64,000 nucleotides of DNA from Zoroaster sp. YZ-2022 (lineage: Eukaryota > Echinodermata > Asteroidea > Forcipulatida > Zoroasteridae). The notes beneath the pieces are model-generated. The model was not told where the DNA came from. It worked only from the letters and a program-made list of their open reading frames with translations, and did not search any database. This document shows, in pieces, positions 45,571 through 58,624 of this stretch. The DNA lies in NCBI GenBank assembly GCA_029582265.1, contig CM055816.1:95816809-95880808 (forward strand), read 5' to 3'. Each line of letters begins with the position of its first letter. The first letter of the stretch is position 1. The position numbers and the translations under genes were made by a program.

Positions 45571-48500
45571 ATGGCTGCCTTTCCGAAGGATGGCTGTTTT
45601 GTTTGTACTACAAAAAAAAGCTCTAGATTCCATCCAATAGCTACATATTTAGATGATATTCGAAAGTGTTTTTCTATGAATGTTGACCGTGAAGCAGTGA
45701 CGAAGAATTGGAGATTGTGTGCGACTTGCGTAGATAACGTGAGAACCCACCGGAAAACGGGGAAAGTCTTTAGCCATCGCGTCGGTTCGAAAGGTGAAGC
45801 GGGCTTTCGAGGACGGCGACAAATCGGGGTAATAAGCGGGAGAAAAACGGGGCCGGGAATCAGCAGGATCGGGCCATTGGGGGTATCGCTAAAGGGAAAG
45901 AGACCCCCGGAATTGATGCCTTGGTTCCGTTGGGTGAAGATTTAGCCAGACCTTTATCATGTTTAGGGACAGCCGAGTCTTCAGCAGACACTTTTAGGCC
46001 GTCAACATCGCATCAATCCCCCATCATGTCTCCATCAAAGATAAAGCTCGATCGGTTGTTGTCAGTGTTACATGATTTGCCCCTTACAAAGGACCAGGAA
46101 CATTTGTTCACCAGAATGGTGAACAAGAAACAAAAAGAATCAGATGGAGGAGTCATCACTGCCCTAAATGCCCGTGGCCGTCCCAAGCGGTTACTAACTA
46201 TTCCTAGTATTGAGACGGGAAGTGCTGCATGTACGACTCGTACTAAACGACAGAGAAGTCAACTGCTGGAGTTTGTTGAGAAAGTGACGAGCTCTCCAGC
46301 CTCAGAATTAGATAACAATCAACCCAGCACCTCACGTACGCCCTCCCCTAATGTTGAGAGCCAGCGCGGTTACCACATCAAGCGAAACAGGGTAGAGTTT
46401 ACAGAGGCAGCCAAAGCAGCAGGAGTTAAAGTGTTCGGAAGATTTTCCAGAAGTGCAGTTCAACACATTAAGTCAGTAGTGCCCTTCAACATGTTCCGAT
46501 TGTTAAAGCGGGTCTTTCGTGCAGAGGGGTTTGATGTGCTTGGTTCAGAGAGGCAGCTGCGGCAGGAGCTGAGAGAGATTGAGTTTGAATACGAGTGCGA
46601 ATCATTTCTAAATCACAAGCGGAACGTTACGTACAACTTCATCAGGGTGACCGATGTTGCGGAGGTTGTTCGGCGTATGGTGAATGAATGCAGACTGTCA
46701 GGAGAGCTTCACCAACCTTCAAATATTCCTCCAGGTGTGTAACATAGGCTAGCCATGAAAACAAATATTGAAAATTCATTCACTTAGCGACAAGATTTAT
46801 GACATTATTTTTGTTGATAGACTAAAATCTTTCTTTTAAATATCTTGCATAAAAAATGTTTTACTACATGTTTTATGGCTGTAATATAGTAAATTTGCTT
46901 CAAACTTCTTTTTTCTGTAAAACTTTATATTGATCTCAAGTTATAGAATGTATTTTTAGGATAAGATGAGATTGGCATTTTACAAACAATGAACATGTAC
47001 GTCGTACATAAATTTTTCCTTGTCTTTAAATTTATTTCCAAGTTAAGCAAAATATGCCGTACAGTAAGAAATTACAATAATTGTATGCAAACAATATTAG
47101 TGTCTTCAGCTTATTATTATTATTATTTTTTTTTTATAGGTACGTTGGCCTTGCACGTAACCGGTGATAAGGGAGGAACGTCGACTAAGTTGATGTTACA
47201 GGTCCTGAACAGCACCAAGCAACATTCCGTCAAGTCTGCGAAGCTTCTTGGCTTTTTTGAGGGAGGCCCAGATGATAGGTATGTCAGTTTTTAATCTTAG
47301 AGCTGAGGCGTGCAGCTTTGGTGAACTGTCAACAAGATGTTCATGCGTGAAAACATCAATGTATGCTGATAACAACTTTTCTTTTTTTCCAAACCTAGGT
47401 CCAGCATAGAGGTTGCATTTCAGCCAGTGTTTACTGCCCTGAAGGAGGTTGCAGACCGCATCGCAGACTTTGCACTGATGGCACCAGACCCCAAGACGTG
47501 TTGTGATATGCCCCCAAAGTTACCAGGTATAGATGTCATTTTATATTATGCACTGATTTTCACACTTCCTTGTAAAGCTTTTCTACAATTTTTTTCTCAG
47601 TTTTTCGATCTATTATTTGTTTTGGTTTGTTTTGGTGTAGGGGGGGGGGGGGGCAGCAAGACCAACAAATTGTGACTACATGTACATAAGTGTGATTGAT
47701 CCCTTCCCCTTATCAAATCTTTACAGATGTGCAAATCTGCATTTTTTGCATTTATAACCATTATTTTTTATGCCCAAATTATGTAATTGTTTTATTTATA
47801 ACTTGTTCTTTAACATGCAGACCTGTCCTGGAACCCTCTACATCCCCTTGATGACAACAACAAGACCATCAGCATAGTGTGCAGACACTGCGTGAAGGCA
47901 CAAAAGCATGGTAATTTATTAAATTAACTGACACTTTTTGCCCATTAGACAACTCCATTTAATTTATTGTTTTACGGATTCTGGTGACGAAAATCATAAA
48001 ACAAAAATACTGAGAAATACTTCTGTCTGAAATTTTGTCATCTTTGAGAAAATATTGTTTGAATCCGATCTTATTTATGTGACCTTCGAAGGCCACGTAA
48101 ATAAGCATTATAATATTTATACAATTATTACGTGTAACCGCCGTTTTCTCAAAAACGTGAGCACCTATTTTGATAAAATTTTCTGAAGTGAGTTTTGTCT
48201 CTTAAAAATTTGAGAATTATAAAAAATGTACTCATCCAAAAAGCAATGCTGAACCATCCCTTTAAAATTTAATCATTTATTTTGTGTTTCATCAGATACC
48301 AGTAGAGATGCATCTACCTCTGAAGATGGTCCTCATGAAGATATGACTGCTGGCAAACAAGGCAATAGTGTTTTCCATTTGTGCCGGTTGAGCTATGGAG
48401 GCGATTGGGAGTGGCTTGCAAAACTTTTAGGATTGACAGGCCCAAACGGGAAACACTATTGCCTTCATTGCCACACGACCCTTCAGCTGTTGGAAAAAGG

Positions 48501-49713
48501 TACACCTCATGCACTCCACATCCTCCCCAAGTACAGACACCTTACACAATATGATGGACTTCAAGCACCACTGCGAACTCTAGAAGAGTGTAAACTGCAG
48601 AGTACACTTTTTGCTGAAGCTGGTCAAATAACCAAAGATGCATTAAACTTTCTAAACTGTATTAATAGTCCAATAATTTGTGGGAAGGGGGAAGTTTTAG
48701 ATAATGTTAGCACGACACCGCTTCATATCAGTCTAGGTCTTGGTAAACAAGTAATCGATATAATTGAGGGTACAGTAGATAAACTTGATGTAGAGGTGAA
48801 GGAATCTCGGGTCATTTTCTGTAATGAAGTAAGGCAGCTGTATTTGAGGAAAGACGCTCTGGAGGAAGACAAGAGGAGGCTTGAGGAGGAAAATAGACTT
48901 CATGAGAATGACAAGCATCAGAAGGAAGAAAGAGTTAGGGTAATAACTGAAGGTAACCCAGGGCATTTTGAGAGAGTGAACAATCGACTTGTATGTAATA
49001 CTAATTTAGCTAAGGATTCCAGAAAACAAGTTCAAGAGCTACGGAAGAATGTAAAGGAAATTGATGATGGAATAAGAAGGACAAGGAAGGAAATGGATGC
49101 AAATGAGAAGATACAGCAGCAAGTTTTAGAAGAAGCATGTAAAGTTAAGGGGCCTTTTAGGCAAAGGTTTGACAAAGTAATTCAAGAATTAAGGTTAAAG
49201 AGAGCAGCATACCATAGTGGCGCATTCGTTGGTTCAGATGTCCACAAAGTTTTCCAGGCCACAAACATAAGGAAATTTGCTAATGTTTTTAAACCGTTGA
49301 CCATAGATGAGAACAGTTTCAGTTCGCACAGTCTTAAGGATAAAATGACAGTCCTTCTTCGTAAATATAGGATGTGCTATGTTTTGTACACTGCCAATCG
49401 CCCTCTATGTAAGCACGAGGTTGAATTACTGGTTCTCCGTTGCTGCAGTTTTGGGTGCTGGTTTCCAGTCAACTTTCCTCAGGAAAACCTGAAACGCAAG
49501 TTTCATTTGTTGACCGTGGAAGTTCCACGACAAGCGAGACGGCTCTTGACAACAGGAATGTTTACGGAACAAGCGTCGGAAAGCATCCACCCATATGTTA
49601 ATAGGCTTGAGAGAATGTACTCGTCGGTTCAAAATATCCCTCAGAGGCAGCAGTTAATTGCTAAGCAGCATAATCTGTATACTGTAGCACGCTCATATGA
49701 AGGACAAAACTAA
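45571..49713 (+). CDS. spliced gene of a recurrent uncharacterised transposase-like family
   Basis: Exons: 45571-46734, 47140-47278, 47399-47526, 47821-47910, 48296-49713 (stop). All four introns have GT-AG ends and matching phases. The N-terminus has paired cysteines (CFVC ... CATCVDN), like a small zinc-binding domain. Later: HVTGDKGGTSTKLML, CRHCVKAQKH, SVFHLCRLSYGGDWEWL, KHYCLHCHTT, PLHISLGLGKQ, a ~90-residue coiled coil (LEEDKRRLEEENRLHENDK...), AYHSGAFVGSDVHK and FTEQASESIHPYVNRLERM. These match proteins I recall as multi-copy in Hydra, corals and echinoderms, probably element-derived; no function is assigned. Within exon 1 the frame must shift by -1 between about 45800 and 45920 (HRVGSKG... 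to NQQDRAIGG...), by a frameshift or a ~73-base intron. Confidence 0.72.
48147..48273. repeat. dispersed ~130-bp repeat, copy in last intron
   Basis: Shares TTTTCTCAAAAAC.TGAGC, GAGAATTATAA.AAATGTAC and CCAAAAA.CAATGCTG with a second copy at 49963-50100, downstream of the gene, in the same orientation at about 80-85% identity by eye. It is probably a small dispersed element; no ends were defined. Confidence 0.75.
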
Positions 49714-52061
49714 AGGCAGTCTAACCTAAGTGTTGATATTCCATGCATGCATTTTTTGTGTAAATATTTGGGATATGGTACAGCATTCATTTGGGAGCAA
49801 CTTAATTTCAAAATTATCAAATAAGTATTTTAAAAATCACTCAAGTTGTAACAAGAACAATCATCCTAAAAAATGTTTCTGCTTTGAGAAAATGATGTCT
49901 GATTACGCTAAAAAAAATTAAAGCACATAAAACAAAAACAACATACATATAACGATATTCCATTTTCTCAAAAACATGAGCTCCATTTTGATGAAATTTT
50001 CACAGGATAATTTGATGTCTCTTGACATCGACAATGAGAGAATTATAATAAATGTACTTGTCCAAAAACCAATGCTGTACCTTCCCTTAAAGATGCATTA
50101 GCAGATTTGGCGGTAAAAAATTATTTAAATGTTGAATTGCTATTTTATTGGGGTCCAGGAATTTATCAACTTTCATGTCAGACATTGAACGAAAAAATCT
50201 GTCAATGATTAGTGTTAATTAAAAAATACATGTAACTAAAATTAACTTGATTGATCACATGTATTTACTTGCCCTTTTCAAACTGTTGTGTTTTAACTTG
50301 TAATCACCTCATTCACTTTATATTGCTGACATGTATGTCTCATGTTTATGCCCAAGCCTGATATTTTTGAGTGAGAAACATCAAAAAATAAAACTACATT
50401 GCAAGTGTTAATCCAGAGGAAATTCTGAAAGGTTTATTTTTATTCTCCCTTCCTGTCCCCCCAACCGAGCTTCCCTACCCCAACTTAAATTAAAACCCAT
50501 GAAAATGCATATGATTATGATCTTGACAAAATTAATCAATGCTGTATGGAAATCATGCATTCTTTCCAAAAAGTAGGAATACACTGTATGCGTGATCATG
50601 ATGATGAAGTTGATTTGAGCATGATTTTGACTTTGAAGTTTGAGTACATTCTACAACTTCGATTCAACGAGATCTCCCCCCCCCAAAAAAAAATTTTTTT
50701 TTTTTAAATATAGTTTTTATACACTAATAATTTTAATATAATTATTTGTTTTAAAATTTTTACGAAACCAATGTACTGAGGATGCCTTCTCTTTATATAT
50801 TTCTGCTTGATATGGGTGGTAGGGCCCTAGGGGATGTAAAATGCCATCGAGGAAACTACATGTTTGACGTTGGCGACTCTCCAAAATGGCGACTCTTCGC
50901 ATACGTGTTGTTTACAATGTTAACGTGTGCGACACGGAAGTCCAAACAGCCCAAATAGACAACACAAAATGTCTCTAAAATTGACATTTCCGCTTTCTTT
51001 TCTTTCCAAACACTTGAAATTAGTAAATTTCAGATATTATTCCCAATTATTGTGATCTCTTTTGTGTGTTAGTTGACCGATTTCTTCATTAAATTTGGAA
51101 ATCAAAACTCGGGAACATTCTGAGAATTTTCATGCCTCGTCTTTTACTTACGTATTTTAACAAAAACACGTTGATCGTTGCAGCACAAAAAAACACATTT
51201 TTGCCGATCTTCAGTGAAATAGACAATCTGTTGGCTTCATACTGACCCTTAGTCATATAACTATGGCATTGATGACTTTTCCCCCCACATTTATACAATA
51301 ATATTGCGATTTTTGAGGTATTTTAACACCCACTCCATTTATGACAACTGTAAAGTCATGGTACGATCGACCCATTGCAAACTGCATATGATTAACCCCG
51401 AATTTAACTTAGCAACCGATTTGTTGACCCCTTTGGACCGATTGAATAATGTAAAAGGGGTGATCCAGATATAGATGTTGAAGAGAAAATAGTGTTAGTT
51501 GACGTAGTTTTCATAATAAAACAACATATTGTTCAACATACAAATGATGACGTCATTATTGTAATGCATAAATACAAAATGACATGTACGCGTATCTCTT
51601 TCTTATTTTGTATTTTTGATTATTCAAAGATATACATTAAACCCCCCTCTTTTAAAATAGACTAGGCTAAATGGCTGGGATAGAGCGCTTTATGCAATTG
51701 TACAGGATTTTTCCATTGACAAAAGAGCTCATGAATATTCATAAAAAGACAAAGGCAAAAAGACCTTTGATCTAACAGCGCCCTCTTTAGCTTTTTAATA
51801 GACATTAGATTTCCGGTTTTGAGCATATTGCACGGCCGCATGTCTCCTCGGCCTCGGGGATTCCAAGTGGAGAAATAAAGAAATTGGAATAATAGACTTG
51901 TGGTAGTCACAGGTAGGTAGGCCTATAACCGCGAGAGGGCGCTATTTATTTACAAGCAACAAAAAAAAGCTAACGGCAAACGCGTATCACCCAGAGCCTG
52001 TTTATGCCCCTCATAAAACAGCCGTTTTCTTGGGTTACGCATGCGTGATAGCTGTAAATCG
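49714..52061. other. non-coding stretch with one dispersed-repeat copy
   Basis: 49963-50100 is the second copy of the ~130-bp repeat. A short inverted pair with AGCGCCCTCTTTAG (51778) and GAGAGGGCGCTATTTATT (51935) lies near the end. No gene is supported. Confidence 0.45.
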
Positions 52062-52161
52062 ATGTCTTATCTAAAAATAGAATTTCTGCGCTCTTTAATG
52101 GTGGATAATTTGACAGCAGACGATATCCGCAACAACGGAGAAGTTCCAAAAGATTTTTTAA
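52062..52161 (+). CDS. possible first coding exon
   Basis: ATG followed by SYLKIEFLRSLMVDN and LTADDIRNNGEVPKDFL, ending in phase 1 at AA|GTACGT. Composition is protein-like, but no partner exon with the right phase was identified and the protein is unknown. Confidence 0.28.
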
Positions 52162-52720
52162 GTACGTAATTTCTCCCTAAATTTGGCTTCATCTTGTGTT
52201 CATCTTACCTTATTTTGAATAATTTATCAACGCTTTATCAGAAAATGTACTTGTGTTTGAAATAATCTTGGCGGAAAAAGAGATATTTAGTTCGTTTTTT
52301 TGTTTACGCGCGAAGCAGTTTTTGACCGTATCGCGGCAATTTTGTTGGCGGGTTTTCCGTGGCGCTTGGCTGGCCAGCTACATATACACGTTAGGGATCA
52401 CGCGATCTGCGATGTGGCCAATACAGTTTAGTGGCGGCTGTGTGTCAGTTGACTTCGAGTGGAATTCTGTTATAAAATCTTCCCCCACCAAAAAAGTGAG
52501 TAATTACTTCTTATTATATTTATAATTTTAAATTTGAGATAGGAATTTTCAGTAGGACTTTTTTTGTTTAAACAAATTAATGGAAAAAATAACGTTTAAA
52601 ATGTCGAGTACATTATTTTAGATTTTTGGGGGATTTATTGAATATTTTTCACAATTACAATATTAGGTATAGGTTTTATTTAGGCGTAGGTTATTTTATC
52701 ATTGAATTTGGAAAAAATAT

Positions 52721-53345
52721 TAATTAATTGATTTTGTTTCAAAATCAGCTGATAAATATTTTATTCTTCATGAAAATGGGTTAACCACCCCTAGGGAAAC
52801 CTCTGGCCAATTTTTCTCCCACAACGCTAGGATTAATACCAGCCGGTTATTAAATGATCAAATTTGGATAAAACATAAATTGATTTTGTTTCAAAATTAA
52901 TTCATAAATATTTTATTCTTTTTCGTTCAAATGGGTTGACCACCCTTAGGGAAACCCATGCCCATTTTTTTTAACACCGTGATCAGTTTAATAACCATCC
53001 TTGGCTCTGATTTTAAATAGAATTTGTTGGGATTCCATGAAATTTACTCAAAAGTTTAATATTCTAATGTTGTCTACCCATATACCTATTTGTTTTATTT
53101 TGGGTAATATAAAACTATTGTAACCCTGGTCCCTGTAGAATAAAAATTTTCCTAATAATTAATAGGAAACCAAAAATTAATTTTCACTGTACCTGACTTA
53201 CTAGTTTAGGACCAATATTAGGCCTACAGGTATCACTGACATATTTACGAATTGATTGGGTTTCTAAATCAATTTACAAAATATATTATTCATTTTCAGT
53301 TGAAAGGGCTCACCACCCGTAGGTTAACCTAGCCATTTTTATTTA
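52721..53345. repeat. three diverged copies of a ~95-bp repeat
   Basis: Copies near 52721, 52872 and 53251 share TTGATTTTGTTTCAAAAT, AAATATTTTATTCTT and GGGTT(A/G)ACCACCC.TAGGGAAACC. All are in the same orientation with irregular spacing. Confidence 0.75.
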
Positions 53346-53585
53346 AAATTTGTTGTATAATTTATGGTTTCATTACCCATGACAAAAATGCCACTTGACC
53401 TGATTCACTATTATTCAATTTATTTGTTTCCTTTTAGGAATCCACGAGATGTACTCCTTTTTCAAATCCCTGAGCTGAACTACTACACCATTAGCAAAAA
53501 TTGGTCCTTAACTCAGTTGATCTCTCTTAGTTTACATTTTATTGTCAATGTGATCAGTACATATTTTTCTTAAATCTTTCTCATA

Positions 53586-54867
53586 ATGGATGAAATTGGG
53601 GTAGTTTGTCTCCAATTGGGACTTTCGTTTCAAAATCTAATGAGTGACCAACCCTGCATCCTTCCAGCACCACTTTCTAATGGAGCAGTCATAGAAATCC
53701 TAAATCTCAAGAGGAGAGGCTATACGCAAAATGATATCTACACTTTACAAATATAATGACCAGTGGACAAATCCAGCACAAAGCAGCCTGATTTCTGCAT
53801 TGCACCGTGTTAGGTCTAAAGTCAAGAACCTCAAGAAAAACAAATTAACATTACAGTGTGACAATTTCTTGATGAGTGTATTTTGCTTTCCAACCACTGG
53901 AAGGAGATCTCAAAATACAAGTTGCAGTAATCGGGTACAGTGCCAAAGAAAGCAAGTAGAATGTAAAGAGTGCATTAATCTCAACTGAACAGTCAAGTCA
54001 TTGGCAAAGGATTTGAATGAAGGATTGAAGGCTAAAGATGATGCTGTACTGAATGCAGATAAACTTAAAACCAACATTGCAAAATTGAAAGAAACATGCA
54101 GAAAACAGCGACAAGCAATTGCTCGTAAGGACAAGCAAATACAGTGTATTGAAGGGAAATCAAGGACCCTGCTGAAACAGCAATCATCAATGACGACAAA
54201 ACATCTCCAGGCAAAGATTTACCGCCTTCAGACCAACCTAAAAAAAAAGTAAAAAATCAAAAGAGTAATCTGCTCTATAATTAAAGAAAAATATCCAGCA
54301 AGATGTCAAATCAGCAATCACATGAGTCATCCCCCAATAACAAAAATATCCATGATAAACTTAATAATGAGCAGCTCATAAATGCAGATCTGAGGCTTAA
54401 AAATGATCTACTGGCGGAAAAACTGGCTGACCATCGAAAAAACAAAATTTCAACAATGAAAAATGGATCCACGTACAATTCATCTGTCCGAGAATGTATT
54501 TACTTTTGTGCATCCCGCCAAGTTTCAACTCCAAATATTTCACCAGTGATTAGATACTGTGTTGAGAAATTTACTAATAAAACTCTTTTGCCTCTTCCTG
54601 ATATAAGCACATGCAACAGGATGATTCCTGAAATGAGGGAACTTTCAAAACTCATTTGGGGGAAGAACTTCCACATGCCAGGAATACAGCAATTAAATAT
54701 GATGGGACGTCAAAAAAGCGACGTCATTTTGGAGAAGTTCAAATAGCTACGAGGACTAATTGTTTCACTGTGGGTATCAAGGAAATGTCATGTGGGGATG
54801 CAGATGCCTATGTAGAGGTAATTAATAATACATTGATCATGAGGTCATATGACCTTCAAACCACCTA
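53586..54867 (+). pseudogene. decayed transposase-like coding sequence
   Basis: Successive protein-like frames appear on one strand, each ending early: 53586 (DEIGVVCLQLGLSFQNLMSD...RRGYTQNDIYTLQ), 53750-53900 (SALHRVRSKVKNLKKNKL), 54001-54252 (coiled coil), 54303-54746 (VRECIYFCASRQVSTPNISP, LPDISTCNRMIPEMRELSKL), 54690-54860 (KYDGTSKKRRHFGEVQIATR, EMSCGDADAYVEVI). The last matches the DGT(T/S)K...G..Q..T motif around the first acidic residue of a transposase-like family I have seen in other invertebrates. Several frame changes make it non-functional. Element ends were not found. Confidence 0.6.
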
Positions 54868-55231
54868 ATCTGACCTTTACTTGCTGTCCAAACAGGAAGT
54901 TCAAATTCAACACATTCTAACGCAAAATTTATATATCTTTTGAATATGAAATTGATATTGTTATTATAAAAGATGATAAACCCTTGCACAATATAATATT
55001 TACATCATCGTTGATAATTTGATTGAACCGGAAGTTGACTCGAACACCGTGTGTTTGTTCAAACAAACACTTAAGCTCTAGTTTTACTTCTTTTTCTCAG
55101 TGGCGCTTGTCCGGCAACAAAGGCATCCTTGCTGAGCATGAACAGAACATATCAAGCTGACGAAACCGTTTGCTGTGACGTCATGATTATGTCATCAGGT
55201 GTCGAATTACGCTAAATCAAATTTTAATATT

Positions 55232-55511
55232 TCAAAAGATTATATCTCATGAACCACAAAAGATATTTTCACAGTCTTTGCATCATCTGAAAGATCTTGA
55301 ATTATGTGATTTTTCGTTTTCAGACGTGACCCCAGTCTAACCATTCCTTCCGGTGGAAACCGGTAGTTGAAAATTTCAAAAAATCATATCTCATGAACCA
55401 TAGAAGATATTTTCAGAATCTTTTTATCATCTTAAAGATCTTGAACTATGTCACATTTCGTTTTCAGACGTGACCCCAATCTGACCTTTCCTTCCGGTCG
55501 AAACCGGAAAG
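55232..55511. repeat. ~144-bp direct duplication
   Basis: Two copies in tandem share ATATCTCATGAACCA.A.AAGATATTTTCA, AAAGATCTTGAA.TATGT and CGTTTTCAGACGTGACCCCA, then TTCCTTCCGGT.GAAACCGG. Confidence 0.88.
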
Positions 55512-55837
55512 TTAAGTGAAACAATATGCTGAATTACTATTCCCTGTATGTACGAATACCCCATATCGCGCGTGCACAGAAGTTGCTAGCAATGAGATTG
55601 CTCGGAGATTGCCCTGTGTGGCATTTCACGCAATCCAGTGGCAATGAGTAGACTGGCTTTCTACTTTGAGGCAATCTGTCGAGGCAATCTCCAATCACAT
55701 TGCGTATCAGTGATCACATGACATTTTATCACTAGCAAAACGTTTTCGGCGGCGGCCATTTAATTCTCGGATACATGAAAAAATACTGAGGAATTTTGCC
55801 GTTCTTTTTAACTCAAAGCAAAATACAAGAAAATAAA

Positions 55838-55881
55838 ATGGTTTACCGAGAAAGAGGAAAATATAATTGCATTATTAAGAG
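55838..55881 (+). CDS. possible short first coding exon
   Basis: AAAATGG start, 14 codons (MVYRERGKYNCIIK) and a perfect AG|GTAAGT donor. About 95 bases upstream is GGCGGCGGCCATTT, a YY1-like motif in reverse. No downstream exon was found. Confidence 0.25.
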
Positions 55882-57124
55882 GTAAGTAGACATTATTTAG
55901 AGGTTTATTGGCCTAGAATGTGCGTTTGTAATGTAGGCCTATCGTAGACGTAATTATTGCATGCACAATCCAATGGAGGTTCGTGACGGACGAAACTGTT
56001 GTACTGCATCTATTTCGTGAAAACTATATTGAGTCTACTCTTTCCCTGTTTTTGCAGTGTACCTACATGATTTTAAGTTTGCATTTTAACTAAGGATAAT
56101 GACTGAGCATGGATAGATGCTATATTGTCCAGAAAAAAGTTTAAAAACTGTGCCATGCAGTCAAAGTCAAAAGAGCATCCGTTGCAAAATGCTTCATTGT
56201 GTAACTCGCCTACATGTACATGTAGAGTACATGTATGCAAATCCATGTAAATATATACATGTTCGTGTGTTGTCCCTTCTGCAACTCTGCATGTTCTTCG
56301 TGTCAGCGAAATATATCCCTAACTCAACCTAAAGAGATGCTTTTACTTGATTAGTCTGCTAGTAGCCACAAAATTGTCATAGGGGCATCCTGTTTTTTCT
56401 GAGCTAGGTTAACCTCAATCTGCCAACCTTTGTTGTTTTGTTATTAAGCACAAAAAGTCTGTCCCTCCTTAGGTATGTTTTAAAGAAAGGTCAGGCCTTA
56501 TAACATAAAAAAAGATGAAGAGCCTGCATAAAAAAGACAACTAGTAAATGAAGAAAAAGCTGCAGAGGGATGAGTTAATATGAGTTTTAATTTGAAAATA
56601 AACATGCAGGTGTGTTGGTGGACAACATGTGTACACCAAAATTCAGTATGGAAAATGCAAATGGGGTGGGGGTGATGAAGGTTGTTTTTGCAATTATAGA
56701 GGGCATTCTCTTACTGGAGTAATACATGTTGGCCTTTCCCCATTCAGAATTTATTTTTTCACAGAATCATTTGAACATTTCTTTATATTTTGTATTGTAG
56801 CTCTCCAGTATGCTGAGTAATTGGAACTAGATGCAATGGCTAGCATCAGTGAGAATCAGTTCAACAGCCTAGAAAGCATCTAAAACACAAGCCCCAAGGT
56901 AACCAATAAATCTGTGGTACAATTATTGTAAATGTGTACGGGAATTCGCTACCTTGTGGAGTCCTATAAGAAAAGGGAAAGCAAGAACAACGGGTCTCCA
57001 CAGGGTAATTCTAAAGACCCTCGGGTCTCCACAAGGAATTTTGTGTACAAACCCTATGAGGAAATGCTTAAGTACAGGAACAAAGGAAAAGAACAATAGA
57101 TGTCTCCACAAGGATACAAAAATG

Positions 57125-57125
57125 A

Positions 57126-57157
<32 letters not shown>

Positions 57158-57320
57158 GTGAGCGCATTCAAACCGGGGACGTATAACAAAAGGGACAATG
57201 GTCCCCGGTTGCTCTCACAATGGAGAACAATCCGTCCCCGTATTTTTGGACAAAGGAATTTGACAAAGGAAGTCCCCGAATGCCGGTGTTTACACACGTG
57301 GGTGTGTGTGTGTGTGTTCT
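57125..57320. repeat. two (GT)n microsatellites
   Basis: GTGTGTGTG runs at about 57125-57157 (interrupted by GC) and 57298-57318. Surrounding 56945-57130 has imperfect repeats of GTCTCCACA.GG. Confidence 0.9.
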
Positions 57321-57870
57321 TGTCTAAACCACTCTGTGGGGGGCATCGATCAGTTTACACACCAACACTCTGGGGACTGAAATCGTTATGGGGACTTTAT
57401 TCTGGTCCCCACTACGTTTTGTATATAAAACTGTCCGCAAACATCATAGGAAACAAAATATTAAAAAATCTAATTGTCCCCGTAGGTTCGTAGTAATCGG
57501 TTTAGCAAAACAAGCGGGTACAGAAGAGCGCCACCAAGCGTTTACGGCTGTTCGGAGTGTGAATATATAATAAGCTATACACACTCGCTGAAAACATGAC
57601 GTCATCTTATTGAAATGGTGCGGCGCATGGGCAATTGCCGTGCCATAGATCTTGTCTCCGACCCGAACGATATCGCCACGTGCGTACGTGACTGGTGTGG
57701 TGGTACGTTCGTTGGGTTGATTTGATGTCCCTCTAAAGCTAACTTCTGTGTAAATTTGGTAAGTATTTTTGACTTCATTTACACAAATTATTAAAATCGT
57801 TTTGGGGACAAATATTAGGAATTGAGGACTAATAGTTTGGGCAATCTAAAAAGACGATGACGGATGAAAC

Positions 57871-58098
57871 ATGGCCCCAGGTCCTGCATATTCCGCAAAT
57901 AGCGTGAGAATCACGGTTCTCCAGAATTATGTCAAGAGGTTGATACTCGCCCTCGTTTTCCTTTATGTTTTGGTTATTTCTCTGACTTCGTACATTATTA
58001 TTGAGACCTTATTTCAAACACCGTACACCATTGTACATGGGACGGATAGGCTTAACCATGCTAACAACATCTTTAACTTTACTCATGGTGCTGCATAG
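57871..58098 (+). CDS. small putative membrane protein
   Basis: A 75-residue frame with an optimal start (AAACATGGCC). Residues about 23-47 (RLILALVFLYVLVISLTSYI) form one strong transmembrane helix preceded by a positive KR, typical of a type II signal anchor; an NFT sequon follows. It ends at TAG 58096-58098. A strong donor (TTG|GTGAGT, 58110) just after the stop leaves open that a spliced gene starts here. Not recognised. Confidence 0.4.
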   Translation: MAPGPAYSANSVRITVLQNYVKRLILALVFLYVLVISLTSYIIIETLFQTPYTIVHGTDRLNHANNIFNFTHGAA

Positions 58099-58624
58099 TG
58101 CTAGGACTTGCTTGGTGAGTTAATGAGCTTATTCCTTAACGTTGAATAGGCACATACATAGGCTATAGCTAGGCCTGTAGGATGTACTGTAGTAATTTTT
58201 TACTAGGCCTACATTGTAGATTGGCAAGTTCCGGATCACTTTTTGTGTTTGCTTTGCTGGCATTCCAATTATGCCACGTACACAAAATATTTTGGCAAAG
58301 TTTACTAGGCCTACTAGTAGTACTAATCTGTGTGTTAGGATGCATAACAAATTTGAAGTCTTAATACTAAAAAAATAGGCCTAACAAGTTACCATGGCGT
58401 TTGGAAAGTCGAAACATCTGGTAATTTGCACTCTTTTGTTGACCAGTTACGGATCAATTAAATCCAGAATGGATTACTAATGTTAAGTCAACGGCGCTGG
58501 CGCAGAACGCGCCCGAGTTCGTTCACGAAAAAAATACGCACAAAATCAATACACGATCTGGCCATGATCCAGAACTAGTCAAATGTTGTCCATTCTTTTT
58601 GGGGCGATTTGCAATATTTCTTAA

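Noticed and set aside
51772..51955. MITE bounded by AGCGCCCTCTTTAG / GAGAGGGCGCT
   Set aside because: The inverted match is short and imperfect, and AGAGGGCGCT-type words are common in such genomes.
53586..54867. Joining the 52062-52161 exon to the transposase ghost
   Set aside because: No matching phase or acceptor, and the ghost starts with its own ATG.
56923..57493. Frames across 56923-57493
   Set aside because: They run through GT repeats on both strands and have no protein-like composition outside them.
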